A stretch of 64,000 nt of DNA from Euclidia mi. Its lineage: Eukaryota > Arthropoda > Insecta > Lepidoptera > Erebidae. Positions 49,065-60,121 of this stretch are shown one piece after another. Position numbers and translations under genes: made by a program. The stretch covers positions 18,001-82,000 of the forward strand of contig CALYKY020000268.1 in assembly GCA_944739405.2 (NCBI GenBank), read 5' to 3'. The notes under the pieces were generated by a model, which saw only the letters and a program-made list of their open reading frames with translations, ran no database searches and had not been told where the DNA came from. Position 1 is the first letter of the stretch; every line of letters begins with the position of its first letter.

Positions 49065-50640
49065 AGATGTTTCCAAATTGAAAGAAGAAGGTCAAAACCG
49101 TTTTGCATCTATTATTGAATATTTAACTAAATATCCAGAAGCAGTCAACCAATTTCAAGACACGATAAAGAAACCACCTCACAGAGAGATTTTTACTTCT
49201 CAAAAGGCTGGTTTATTGTTATCCCTCAAACTGTCAAAATGGCAATACATTACATTGAGAGAGTCAGCTATTCGAGAGGGTCTTAATTATTTATACCCTT
49301 CTTACTATAGAGTGCAGCAAGAAAAGAAAGAGTGCTACCCAGCTCAACGTGACCCCATTACAGTAACAGACTCCTCAGCAAAAATTACGCTGCAAGCTTT
49401 ATTGGATTTAACAGTGAAAAGAATGATAAAATGTTTACCGCAAGATCTTCATGACAAAAAAAACTAATATTCATTTCAAAGTGGGGTTTTGATGGAGCAT
49501 CCAGCCAGAGTAGATACAAGCAGAAGATGGAATCAACGCAAAACAGTGACGATGATGACTCGAGAATCTTCATGACCTCATTGGTACCACTGAAAATGAC
49601 ATGTGAAGAAGAGACAGTATGGGAGAACTCAAAGCCTTGCTCAGTTTCATTATGTCGGCCAGTGCAATTCTTATTTTTAAGGAGAGCAAAGCAGTAGAGA
49701 AAGAAGATAAAGAAAAATAGACGCCAAATTATCAGCACTTCGACCTACTGAATTTGGCAGCAATACTGTTCGACACAAACTTTTGCTGACCATGATTGAT
49801 GCTAAGGTTTGCACATATATTTCAGATGCAAAGTCAAATGCATCATGCTACGTTTGTTTAGCGAAGCCATCTGAATTTATCAATTTGAAGGCAATTGAAA
49901 AACGAGGAGATCAGATTCCATTATGGATCTTGGAATTTCTTCACTACATGCACGCATCAACATGATAGAATGTCTCTTGCATATTGCCTACAGACTGGAT
50001 GTTAACGTTTGGTCTTGTAAAACCAAAGCTCAACAGGATTCAAGAGATGCAAGAAAGAAGATTATCCAAAATCGATTTAAGGAAGAAATGAATCTGCTCA
50101 TCGATATAGTCAAGCAAGGTCACGGAACTACCAATGACGGCAACACTGCAAGAAGATTCTTTGAATTTCCAGAAAAAACTGCTGCCATCACTGGACTAGA
50201 CGAACAACTGATCCGCAGATTTGCAATAATTTTACAGGCTATTACATCTGGTGAACAAACTAGGGTTGAGAAATTCAAAGAATATAAGTGCAAGACTGCT
50301 GAAAGATATGTCTAATTATATAATTGGTACGAAGTACTGCTTCATGGATCTGATATTATCAACCATAATAAAATTGTACCAATCGGAAAGCTATCTGAAG
50401 AAGCATCAGAAGCTCGTAACAAAGATTTCAGGAGGTTCCGGGAGCACCACTCTCGGAAGAAAAGCAGAGTAAATTCCAAGGATGAGATTTTCAATTTTCT
50501 TCCTCTTTCATCTGATCCACTTATTTCATCAGTAAGTCCTACGATGCAGATGGATGCAAAAAAAAAAGTATTTTTTTCGAAGAAATATTACCTCTGCTGG
50601 AGCTACCTGAATCTGATTCTGATATTGATGACTGATGAAC
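49065..50640 (+). pseudogene. Transib (RAG1-like) transposase relic
   Basis: Plus-strand pieces across several frames cover most of a Transib transposase. In order: SIIEYLTKYPEAVNQF, KWQYITLRESAIREGLNYLY, PSYYRVQQEKKECYPAQ, KWGFDGASSQSRYKQ (first catalytic Asp candidate), SRIFMTSLVPLKM, LLTMIDAKVC (second Asp candidate), CYVCLAKP (CxxC as in RAG1), SSLHARINMIECLLHIAY, VKQGHGTTNDGNTARRFFE and SEEASEARNKDFRRFREHHS (catalytic Glu candidate). The last motif parallels the RAG1 stretch around its catalytic Glu. Stops and frameshifts near 49467, 49695, 49965 and 50315 kill it. No clear terminal repeats found. Confidence 0.75.
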
Positions 50641-50985
50641 CAATTACTTTTGTTGTAACTCTTGCTGTATTTTGTATATTTCAATGTTTCTAGTTTTTAT
50701 TAAATTTGAAGCTTCTGTAATTTTCTTTGTGATAAATTCATAAATACTTTTTTTAATACCACTTTTTGTGTTTATTAATTATTTATTTGGATTATATACT
50801 TAAATTCTAACTGGTCCACTGGTAATTTTTATTTTTTTTTATTATTTAATTTATATGACTGTTTTTTTTAATAAAGCTGTTGTAGTTAATTGTTCGGATC
50901 ATATTCATATATGTTAAGCCAAATTGGTCAAACGAAATTGCCACATATACAAAATAAAATAAATTAAAATATATACGTATATAAG
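50641..50985. other. AT-rich stretch, no gene
   Basis: Follows the Transib stop. A short CTGGTCCACTGGTAATTTTT near 50812 could be near an end of the Transib element, but no matching partner was found. Confidence 0.3.
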
Positions 50986-51368
50986 TATGTGTCTTTGACC
51001 GACAGAGTAAAGAATTGTGTGATACGAGAGTGATGTGGGGTAAAAGAAGATGTAGTGACAAGCATTGAGAAAGGCATGTTAAGATGGTTTAGGCACATGG
51101 AGAGGATGGATGACGACAGACTGACAAAGAAGATATATAAGGCAAGTGTGAATGGAACAGGACAAAGGGGAAGACCTAGGCGGACGTTCTCTGACCAGAT
51201 TGGAGACATCCTGAAAAAAGGACAAGTCAGAAGTACCCTTAACAGAAGAGCATGCATGAGAAACTTGATGGGAGTGAGTGAAGCAAGTGAGGTATGTCAG
51301 GATCGTTGCAAATGGCGTTCCGTAGTCTCTGCCTACCCCTCCGGGAAACAGGCGTGAGTCTATGTATG
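50986..51368 (+). mobile_element. RTE-type LINE, 5'-truncated copy 2
   Basis: Short copy of the element at 1762-2580. Encodes LRWFRHMERMDDDRLTKKIY, RGRPRRTFSDQIGDILKKGQ and the end RDRCKWRSVVSAYPSGKQA-like tail, then GGGAAACAGGCGTGAGTCTA and TATGTATG. One upstream stop (GTGATGTGGGG near 51030). 5'-truncated like most RTE copies. Confidence 0.85.
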
Positions 51369-51676
51369 TATCTAAAATATATACTTACATTAAAAAAATA
51401 AGCGCACCTGAGGCCGTGATACCGAGTATGTCAAAAAATCCAATATAATTTAAGGATTAATCCCCAAGAAGGGAATTAAGGCCAATTGTGCGATAGCAGA
51501 GTTATCGCATTTTTTTATGTTGTCTCCATTCAAATTTTTAAAGAAAATATTCTCAGACTTCCGTTTACGTACCCATTTCATAAAAATATATTTTTAGGCA
51601 TGTAATTAGTCTCCTCTAGCTTTCCCTGTGAAAAAATGACACTTTCAAAAACATTATTTAAATGTCTGTGAATGAA
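51369..51676. other. Unassigned sequence
   Basis: No gene. A short inverted pair TGCGATA..TATCGCA lies near 51490-51510. Nothing else is supported. Confidence 0.35.
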
Positions 51677-52505
51677 ATGGTGAGCTCCGACCACAACGGC
51701 ATTGTGTTTAAAATCCTACTACAAAAATCAAAAGGAATAGAAGTGAAAAGAACCACCCAAATATTCAACACAATAAAGGACAATTGACCACAGTTTCATG
51801 GTAAACTTGGCGAATTGGCAACAGATCATAATATGGAGGAAGTGGAAATCAGTAATTTAAATAACATCACCGAATTAGATAATACAGTTAACACGTATAC
51901 AAAAACTATCAAAGAGCATGCTTAGCGTCTATGCCAAGTAAAAAGAACACAACCAAACTTACATTGCCGTGATGGTCGGCAGAACTCACCATGTTAAAGA
52001 GGGAAGTCTCACATAGGCGAAGAAGGATCCGTAATACTGCACCGGCCAGGAGGTCGAAGGTCATCAGAGAGTATCTGGAGAAGAAGGAGGAGTATCGAAG
52101 GGAGGCCTCGAGGGCCTAAACGGAAACCTGAAAGGCCTTTTGCAGTAAGCAAGACCGAGAGGGGGTATGGGAGGGAATATACCGGGTGATTTCCCAGCTA
52201 GTTCTCCCGAACTAGGGAGATGTTGGAGGGTTCACTGCTGGGTAGAGACGGTTGCACCTAAAGCGAGGGGTATTGCACCAGATATTTGGCGGCATCCTAC
52301 CAAGAGGATAACCATAAGTTGGACAACCCACACCATAGCCGCATCAGAGCGGAATCAGAAATTTTGGAGCAAGGTGGAACATGTGACCCATCCTTCACGT
52401 TGCAAGAACTAAGAGCGGCTAGTGACGAGTCCTTCAACCCCAAGAAGGCCCTGTGAGTGAATGGCCTCACAGCCGATGTATGTAGTCGGGCTAATGCCAG
52501 CTCTT
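51677..52505 (+). pseudogene. R1-like LINE fragment (copy E)
   Basis: Starts with MVSSDHNGIVFKILLQKSK, the end of the endonuclease, runs through the basic linker (LKREVSHRRRRIRNTAPARR, with stops) and ends in an altered RT start SFNPKKAL..NGLTADVCSR. Corresponds to copy A 18262-19075. Truncated on both sides; several stops and a duplicated GACGAG near 52421. Confidence 0.72.
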
Positions 52506-52968
52506 AAGTGTAACTATCTCAAAAATATATTAGCAAGAATTTAGAAAATTGTTTAAGTCAAATAAATTAATGTATCTATAAATTAAATGAGGAGTGAAGT
52601 CTCTATTGTTAAAGCTTGAAGAATCTAATAAAGAATTAGATTCTGGTATGATGTCATACGAACAACACTCAAGTGAGTTGCAGGCACAAATCTACAAGCT
52701 CAACTCACTAGAACTATTATAGAACATCAGAATGAGACTCATGAGTTCATCTTACAATATGAATAAATCAAGAGTTGGTCGAGAAAATTACAACTAATCT
52801 CATTTTCCAACTCTATAATTGTTCCAGTTGCACAATTAAATGTGCAAATTCACCTGCTCAATCAATAGTATTGAATGCACATGGATGACAGTATAATAAA
52901 CAAATCAAGCTGCATCCACATACGACTGATAAGAAGATTGTAAATATGTTTTCTGGGAGTGAGAGGAG
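52506..52968. other. Unassigned sequence with coiled-coil-like fragment
   Basis: Around 52600-52720 the plus strand reads LLKLEESNKELDSGMMSYEQ and HSSELQAQIYKLNSLELL before a stop, which looks like part of a coiled-coil LINE gag, but this is weak. No intact gene. Confidence 0.3.
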
Positions 52969-53000
52969 AAGGGTGTCCCCATACATATGGGGACACCCTT
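52969..53000. repeat. 32-bp palindrome
   Basis: AAGGGTGTCCCCATA, two bases CA, then TATGGGGACACCCTT: arms of 15 bases pair perfectly. It lies immediately before a dispersed lepidopteran repeat and could be an element end. Confidence 0.75.
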
Positions 53001-53487
53001 AAATTTCCCACTTTTTATTTTTTGTAAGTTTTCCTTTATTTGCGCTGTAAGACCCGGCTTTGGGCCAAATTTCGTGATTCTAGTTCAATGGGAACTACCA
53101 TATAGGTTTTCGACCCAAAACCTATAGGGTACTAACGGTTGACCTAGAATTGTCAATTTTGGTTAAAACCAAGGCCTTACAGAACAAGTAAAGCAAAAAT
53201 TCCGAAAATTAAAAAAGTTGAAAATTAAGGTTAATTTTGGTACTTACAAGTTTTCGCAAAAATCTAATTTTGACCATATCTTTTTATCGGGTTGACCCAG
53301 GGCCCAGATTTTTATACACCTAATAGGAACCAAAGATCTCAGTATCTGGTATAAATTTCAATTTGCTAGGTCCACCCGTTCCTGAGAAAATCGGTGGTGA
53401 CACACGGACAGACAGACAGACAGACAGACGGACAAGAAAGTGATCTTATAAGGGTTCCTTTTTTACCTTGTGAGGTACGGAACCCTA
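53001..53487 (-). repeat. Dispersed lepidopteran repeat with (AGAC)n and terminal hairpin
   Basis: Contains GACAGACAGACAGACAGACA (53405-53430), then AGGGTTCC..GGTACGGAACCCT (53450-53485), which can form a hairpin. This arrangement is common in lepidopteran genomes. No protein is encoded. Confidence 0.65.
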
Positions 53488-54464
53488 AAAACAGTCTCAT
53501 AGAATTAACCGACATAATGATAGACCTTAGCATAAAAATAGGACGTAGCATTATTATTTGTGCATTGCCTTTTTCATATGCTCTCACAGATGACCAAAAC
53601 AGGAAGAAAGGTAAATTAAATTTACTATTATACAATAGGACATGACACAGTGACAGTATTTTATTTTTTTACACTAATATTTTTATTAGTAATTTAGTTT
53701 TAAAACATTTTGTCGGTTTATAGGCGACAACTTGCTAAATTATTAGCATTAATTTATATTCTGATTGGAATATAAGTAGAAGAGTACTTAAGAATTTGGT
53801 AGATTATAATGATACCAATTGTCGTATGAACACATCTACAAGTTTAAACTATTGGATGAGACATCAGATAGGCATTCATGTATTTTAATCTCAGTTCATC
53901 AAAACATACAAGGCCTATCTGGTAAAGAATAAGAAATATACTTATTTTTAAACAAACATAAGACCTATCTAATATCCTATGCTTTACGGAACATTGGTTG
54001 CGAGGTGACTACAATGAACATTACTCAGTTAATAAGTGCATTCGTAAGGAAGAAGGCTATTCGTGCTAGCTCTCTAATATACGTTTCTAATATTTTGAAA
54101 TGTAAAGAACGTAAGGACATAGTTGAACTTTCTATCGAGCGCACTGCTGAGATTTTTTATGTTGAGCTTGTACTTGAATCGAGCGCACTGCTGAATTTTC
54201 TTGTGTTCAGTTTTATATTGGATTCGAAAAAAAAAAATCAATTAATTAAACGATAATAAAAACAAATAAACAATGACTTCAAAGCACTTAATTGCTATCG
54301 GAATATCTGCTAATGATACAGTTGCTACATTACGAGAAATTTTGGATCTTATATAGATTTTACAAGAGTAAAGTATCGATGACATACGCAAAACGAACCT
54401 AGGGATAATTCTTTATATTAAGCTCTTTAAAAGTTTAGATGAAATAAAGATAAATTTCATTTTA
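53488..54464. other. AT-rich stretch, no gene supported
   Basis: Short ORFs here have no recognisable domains. A segment near 54265-54350 (AACAAATAAACAATGACTTC..TACATTACGAGAAATTTTGG, in two parts) resembles 60830-60940, pointing to an unnamed repeat family. Confidence 0.35.
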
Positions 54465-54490
54465 TCAGATTCAAGGATGAGATACGAGCG
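54465..54490 (+). repeat. Short dispersed motif, copy 2
   Basis: CAGATTCAAGGATGAGATAC followed by GAGCGGAAAAG. Related copies at about 3570, 59420 and 60588. Confidence 0.5.
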
Positions 54491-55547
54491 GAAAAGAAGT
54501 GGAAAACACCGACGACGACAGTTCGGGAAACAAAGTATAGTCCGTGCCACGAGAACATAGACTTTTTGTAAACAAAGAATTTCTACTAAGTGACTTAGCG
54601 ACAGTTCTGTCAAACACAAATAATGTCAAATTGAATGAGCGCAACGGTACATAGGTACGTGTCATTGGAAACTAATATGTCAATGGATCGGGTTTTTATC
54701 GATATTATGCGCTGTCAACGGGATCTTTTAATATTTTGTGGTACTGGAACCTGGATTGTCAACATTTGGTTTTACTTCATTGAAATTTTACATTCTTGGG
54801 CTTAGTTTGCATTTTTCTTAGGAAAAAATATTTTTTTAGATGTCAAGAGGGGGTAAGTGTAAAGTTAAATGCACGTTTATAGCATCGCAATGCTCATCCC
54901 GCAGCCGACATTGCGGAAATGCGGGTGCAAATTGCAGATGATAAACTATTATTTGCACATAAGATTCTTTACACAGTATAAAAATAAAATGCGTCTTTTT
55001 ACGCAGGTTACCCCGAACGTAAATTAATAATAATTAATGGATTTTGTTTAAGTTCATTCTGACGTTTTCATTCACCACAACGTAAAATCTCCAGCCTAAA
55101 GTTTTAATGCGATATACTAGCTAGTTGTTTGTAATACTTATATCACATTTGTAGACAATTCTTTAATATTTTAGGATAGCTAGGATAGGAGCAAATCATT
55201 TATTGCCTATGATTAAAAAAATCAAGTCCGTAATAAAATATCCTGTTTGTACTCTATCATTGACATACATGGTACATTATTATTGATTTGTTGATTGAAG
55301 TCATAGATAATAATATTAAAATATATAAACTTATAAAGTCAAACACATTTTTAAAAAATACCGTTAAAAAAGGATCATCATATCAGCCAAACGACGTCCA
55401 CTGCTGGACATAGGCCTGGCATAAAACAGGATCACTCTTAACTAAAATGTAATAACACAACTGTTTGAAACAAAGGTTGTGAAGCCCGGAATGTGTGTTT
55501 ACAAAAAGTCTATCTTCTGTTATTATTCACATAAATACTATACTAGA
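54491..55547. other. Unassigned sequence; SINE tail scrap
   Basis: At 55385-55425 the text GACGTCCACTGCTGGACATA appears, the reverse complement of a common lepidopteran SINE tail (compare CCAGCAGTGGA at 60090). Otherwise nothing recognisable. Confidence 0.4.
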
Positions 55548-55625
55548 CGTCAGCAACCTGCGGCTCGCAAGCCACATGCTGCTCTTTGGATGTAAAGCTG
55601 CGGCTGTTTAGAACCGTATGCAAAC
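55548..55625 (+). repeat. hAT-like terminal fragment
   Basis: CAGCAACCTGCGGCTCGCAA followed by GCCACATGCTGCTCTTTGG resembles the ends of hAT elements, which often start CAG..AACCTGCGGCTC. No partner end or transposase nearby, so this is tentative. Confidence 0.4.
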
Positions 55626-56234
55626 ATAACTTTATGTAGGAAAATAATAAACTACGAAATTTATTTACTTCATATAATATTTCTTAAAAATAACCAAGCA
55701 ATATTGTGATACAACCAGTGTAATTCTGATACAAATTACTGTAGCACAGTATTAGAACAAATGAAGATAAATTTGTTTAAGATTTCGGTAATTCAAAACC
55801 AGCACCAAGGCAAAACCAAAACCACTCAAGCATACATAGATCATCATCATCAACACAAATAGTAACGAAAGCCACATTGAGTATTAGTAGTTGATACTGA
55901 ATCTCTAGAAATGCAATAACATTACATATTATAACTTTTTTCTATTGCCGCGTGTGTTAAATAATTGTTTATCAACCGCTTATAACAAGTTATAATCTTA
56001 CGACTTACGACCACGTGCCCTCTGCGTCGCGCAAAGATCATATTGTCCAGCCGCATGCATTCCGAAGCTTTTTAAATTGTCTACGGTAATTTATTGGTAA
56101 TTCCTCCTTTGTTTAACTATAGGAACGAATTCATACCTTTTCTGTTTTTTTTTTTGCTCATATTATAACCCTCTTTGTGTGACCTTGTCCGGTCGATATA
56201 TATTTTTTGTAGTCGATAGTACTTATTTAATCAT
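55626..56234. other. AT-rich stretch, no gene
   Basis: No supported feature. GTGACCTTGTC near 56180 resembles part of the R1-like 5' UTR at 3960 but is too short to assign. Confidence 0.35.
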
Positions 56235-57310
56235 TTGTACTACATACTACGGCGCTGTCAAATTATATACTCGCTGCATCAAAAAGCAGAATTAGAGTAC
56301 GAGATAGAAATTCGGAGCACAGAACCGTCGTCTACGGTTGTCGAATTGCGTAAGCAAATTAGCAAATTGGTTTCAGAAACTCCGGGACCTTATGCGAATC
56401 TCATATTTCTTTTAGCGATGACCTATCCGCCATAAAAATAGCTCTTACTACAATATTCAATAATATAAAATTTTACAAATTGAGTTTAAAAATAATTTGT
56501 TCTTACGTACAGAGTCCTTATTACACCAAGTTTACCATAGGTTGAACAGACTGAATGTGAACGTACCTAAAGATGCCCGTGTTTTGGATACTATTTGGCT
56601 AGATTTCCGCGGTCGCTTGTCGGCTTTGCGAGCCAGTTCACCTCAACCACACAGACAAGTTGCTCACTCGATAAAACGAACAATTCATCCTTTAAATTCT
56701 TTTCGTATGATCGTAAGTTGTTTTCGGAATTGTCTAAATTTTAATATAACGGCAAAACTTGTGTCCGTGCCTTTATTGAAATAGTTAACGAGTTTATGAT
56801 ATGTAGGTCTATTCCTGACGAGAAAATTCTTGCATTTGCGTTTGAGATTTTTACTGGCGACGCGCTTACTTGGTACCGCAGCGTTAAAGATAGTGTCAAT
56901 TCTTGGAAACAATTGTGTTTGTATTTGAAAAGAGACTTTAGCCCTCGTAACCACAACTACAAACTTATGTCGGCGATTAGATTTCGTCACCAAGGCGAAA
57001 ATAAAAATATTACCTTATACATTGCAAAAATGAAGAGTCTATTCTCTCGTTTGGATTATCCCATTAAGAGGGGCAGGAATTAGATATAATTTTAAATAAT
57101 ATAAAACCTTGTTACACAAACTGTTTACTTACTACTAAAGTGGTTGACATTCCTAGTTTGGTTGCTGTGTGTCAGGAATTTGAAAAGCTGGATAGTCGTA
57201 GTAGAGATTGTGAATTTACCTCTTCTTCTTCAAATTATTTACCGCCTGAGTTTTTGGGTAATCATTCCTCTACTAGTCGTTCTGGATCCAATTTTGTAAA
57301 TAGTTTATTT
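56235..57310 (+). pseudogene. Second Gypsy-type gag relic, copy 1
   Basis: An N-terminal part (QKAELEYEIEIRSTEPSSTV, LRKQISKLVSETPGPYAN and LHQVYHRLNRLNVNVPKDAR) is followed by the Retrotrans_gag core: IFTGDALTWYRSVKDSVNSW, KQLCLYLKRDFSPRNHNY, IRFRHQGENKNITLYIAKMK, and the helix tail SLVAVCQEFEKL. Frames change near 56440, 56760 and 57080. It is unrelated in sequence to the Gypsy gag at 11369. Ends where a Ser-rich tail runs into a stop near 57310. Confidence 0.65.
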
Positions 57311-58127
57311 TAGGTATTTCATATTTTTAAGAATTTTTATTTATAAGCAGTCCCTCAGACGCCATTACCAATTAAGTTTGTATTCGCCATATCTCGGGAA
57401 CGGGGCGAGATATCGCAAAAATAACCTCGGATAACGATCATAAGGGCAATTTATCTATACACACCCCCAAAAACCACCCCCGGGAAGATTTTTGTCAAAA
57501 ACATAAACATTTTTGGATTTCCCGAGTCCCGGGAGACTGGTTGGGAATTCTGACAATAAATTCGGGCCGTGAGCGACCCTCTGGCAATTTTCCCGAAGTC
57601 GATATCTGAATCCTAAGCCCCAAACAAGGCTGGCGAAGTTGGTAAATAACTACCCTTACCACTCCCAGACCTTTATAAAATATATCAGCGGGACTACTCT
57701 CTCCCTCTTATGGGGGCCTGTTGAATTGATTAAAAACCTATTTAAAACTTTTCCCGCTAAATACGGGTAAAAATTACGGGTTTTACAGCATTTTTAAATA
57801 AATTTAGCATTGCATCCCAACGGTAAAATATACGATTGTTTAGATAAGAAATTTTTAGAAAAGCGCTTATATCTCAAAAACGGTGCGTCTTAGGTCCAAA
57901 ATAACCAAAATTTGGCCTGGGACACCTCCCCCATCCTGCGTCAACAAACGGACCCACCCCGGACGTACCCTTAAAATTTCAACCCTCTACCCCCAAGTAC
58001 AGGGTAATAACCAGTATAACTTGCCCTGATCTGACGCACATTAGAAGCTAAGTCCCTTCTTAAAACTTGGAAAAAGTTTTGAAAATCTATAACTCCGGAA
58101 CCAGTGTCCCGATTTTAACCGATTATG
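57311..58127. other. Spacer between two gag copies
   Basis: No gene. Contains ATATCTCGGGAACGGGGCGA and GATATCGC, and several runs of CCCCC with GGGA. It separates the two copies of the same gag segment. Confidence 0.4.
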
Positions 58128-58926
58128 TCGGCGATTAAATTTCGTCACCAAGGCGAAAATTATATTCTTTTTCTTTTTAAAGGACAACTCCCGGACTAGG
58201 ACTTAATTCTGTGTCGCGGGGGACTTTACAAACATACAACTAACGGACATACTGAACACCCAGACCCGAAACAACAATTTATGAATCACACAAAGTGTTG
58301 TCTCGTGTCAGCAGTGCGCAGTGCCAAGCGGTGAAGTGGCCGCTTAAACCACTACGCCAACCGTGCAGTCAAAATCGAAAATGAAATAATTACTTTATAG
58401 ATAGCCAAAATGAAAGGTCTATTCTCTCGTTTGGATGATCCCATTAGCGAGGCGCAGAAACTAGATATAATTTTAAATAATATAACTTGTTACACAAGCT
58501 GTTTACTTACTACTAAAGTGGTTGACATTCCTAGTTTGGTTGCTGTGTGTCAGGAATTTGACAAGCTGTATAGTCGTAGTAGAGATCGTGAATTTACCTC
58601 TCGTTCTTCAAGTTATTTACCGCCTCAGTTTTTGTATAATCATCCCTCTACTAGTCGTTCTGGTCCTAATTTTAATAAAAGTTCATTTCATAATTATTCT
58701 AACTTTAAAAACAAATAAAGACAATGAAAAATCTATAGTTAATGCTGTTAGTAAATTGCCTATTTCTAGCGATCAATTTTGCCCGCGTTGTAGAACATCT
58801 TTGCACTCTTTGAAAACTTGTAATAAACCCAATTTTTTTATTTATTTTAAGTGTGGCTTGAAAGGTTATCGTGTTACTAATTGTCCCAATTATAAAACTC
58901 CTAGTAACAATAAAAAATATAGTTAA
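58128..58926 (+). pseudogene. Second Gypsy-type gag relic, copy 2, with zinc motif
   Basis: Restarts at GATTATGTCGGCGATTAAAT, the same place as 56965 in copy 1, is interrupted by a SINE (58165-58398), then continues IAKMKGLFSRLDDPISEAQK, LVAVCQEFDKLYSRSRDREF and a Ser/Asn-rich tail. After a frameshift come CPRCRTSLHSLKTC and FIYFKCGLKGYRVTNCPNY, the second being a damaged CCHC knuckle (F-to-C change region). Ends at 58926. Confidence 0.65.
58165..58398 (-). mobile_element. tRNA-derived SINE inside gag relic
   Basis: On the minus strand ACGGTTGGCGTAGTGGTTTA (about 58370) contains a good A box (TGGCGTAGTGG). A body with GTTTCGGGTCTGGGTG (about 58255) follows and an A-rich end CTTTAAAAAGAAAAAG lies near 58175. 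Without the SINE the gag frame would connect HQGEN to IAKMK. Confidence 0.6.
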
Positions 58927-59049
58927 AAAGACTAATTAGATCAGATTGGGAATTCTAACTTTGATAAACAAGATAGGTATAATTGGTTAAATTTCTAATA
59001 TAATATATTTCTATTTTTTTAAATTGTTATCACAAGTCTTTAATCCGAG

Positions 59050-59180
59050 AAATAAATGTTGAAAGTGGTTCCGCTTATAGTTCATATAGTCCCTGGCATT
59101 AAAAAATCGTTAATTTTGGGTATGGATTTCTGGAAAGGTTTCGGTTTATATCCAAATCACAATTTTTCTTTTTCAAGATA
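59050..59180 (+). pseudogene. Gypsy-type aspartic protease fragment
   Basis: Reads RLIVHIVPGIKKSLILGMDF and WKGFGLYPNHNF, the end of a retroviral-type protease (ILGMDFW motif). Lies downstream of the zinc motif of gag relic 2, in the expected order. Active-site DTG not found. Confidence 0.5.
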
Positions 59181-59880
59181 ATTGCTCCATATGCTGTGCA
59201 AGCATAAAGCAGAATTGGCTCCATCGGCATCCTGAAGCAAGGACTGCCCCTGGCCTTTTCGACTTGATCCCATATATAAAATTTATGGGCAATAATAATC
59301 CAAAAATAGGACTATAGAAATGAGAGAAATACAAAAGCGCTTGTCTCTTACTGCAGTGAAACGTGGTTCTCGCTTCAAGGCTTGAAATACTAGAGAAAAT
59401 GCCATCGTATTTCCGATTCCAAGATGCGATACGAGCGGGAAAGACATGACGAGTATACAAAGTCCGCTGGCTGAAGTGATCCACTGTAACCCTAAGTATG
59501 TCATATGACTTATTATTATAGTACAAAAACTGGATAATTACATAACTTGTTTACATTTTATGAGTCGGACGACTCACATGTCAAACGAATGGCCAGCAGA
59601 CTATCCCTATGTCCACAGTAATAACGTACGAAATAGAAACGAACTTGAGTATTTCCTATATCAACAGAGTGGCCATGGGTAGCCTGGTCGCGGTGGTATT
59701 GGCCAAGAACTGAATAGCACATTTCGAAGAAAATATACAATTACAAGCATTCCACATAAAGGTCTAGAAGAGGTAAGTCGCTAACCTATAAAGCGTTAGG
59801 AAGGACATGAAGGAGAACAATTAACAGGTCATTTGGCGTATTCCCTTATATTAGGTTCACATATATAATGAAATAATGAA
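59181..59880. other. Unassigned sequence with dispersed motif copy 3
   Basis: The motif GATTCCAAGATGCGATACGA lies at 59416-59436, followed by GCTGGCTGAAGTGATCCACT (59468) that is shared with the copy at 60588. No gene. Confidence 0.4.
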
Positions 59881-60121
59881 GGTCCGTGTGGTGACGGATT
59901 AAGAATACGGAATGTCACCACCCGATATCATCCCGTGGGTGTCGTAAGAGCCGACAAAGCGACAAAGGGAGTATATTATACAGAGAACAATACTGTAAGA
60001 GAAGGAAAACTTGATACAAACCCTATACCAACCCGTTTGGCCAGCGTGGTATAGTAGGCCAATTCCTCCTTTCAAAGGAGAGGCCTAGTCCAGCAGTGGA
60101 CTGTTCAAGGCTGTTGATGAT
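59881..60121 (+). mobile_element. 241-bp SINE, second tail type
   Basis: Flanked by the exact 8-bp target duplication ATAATGAA (59873-59880 and 60122-60129). Head GTGTGGTGACGG..CCGTGGGTGTCGTAAGAG as in the SINE at 12387, tRNA-like TTGGCCAGCGTGGTATAGTA near 60038, then CCTTTCAAAGGAGAGG, CCAGCAGTGGA and GATGAT at the end. Confidence 0.82.

Noticed and set aside
53405..53430. (AGAC)n as a possible CRISPR-like or satellite array
   Set aside because: Plain tetranucleotide microsatellite within a known type of dispersed repeat; no spacers.
54005..54256. 83-codon ORF
   Set aside because: Has an internal near-repeat (GAGCGCACTGCTGA twice) but no protein signature.
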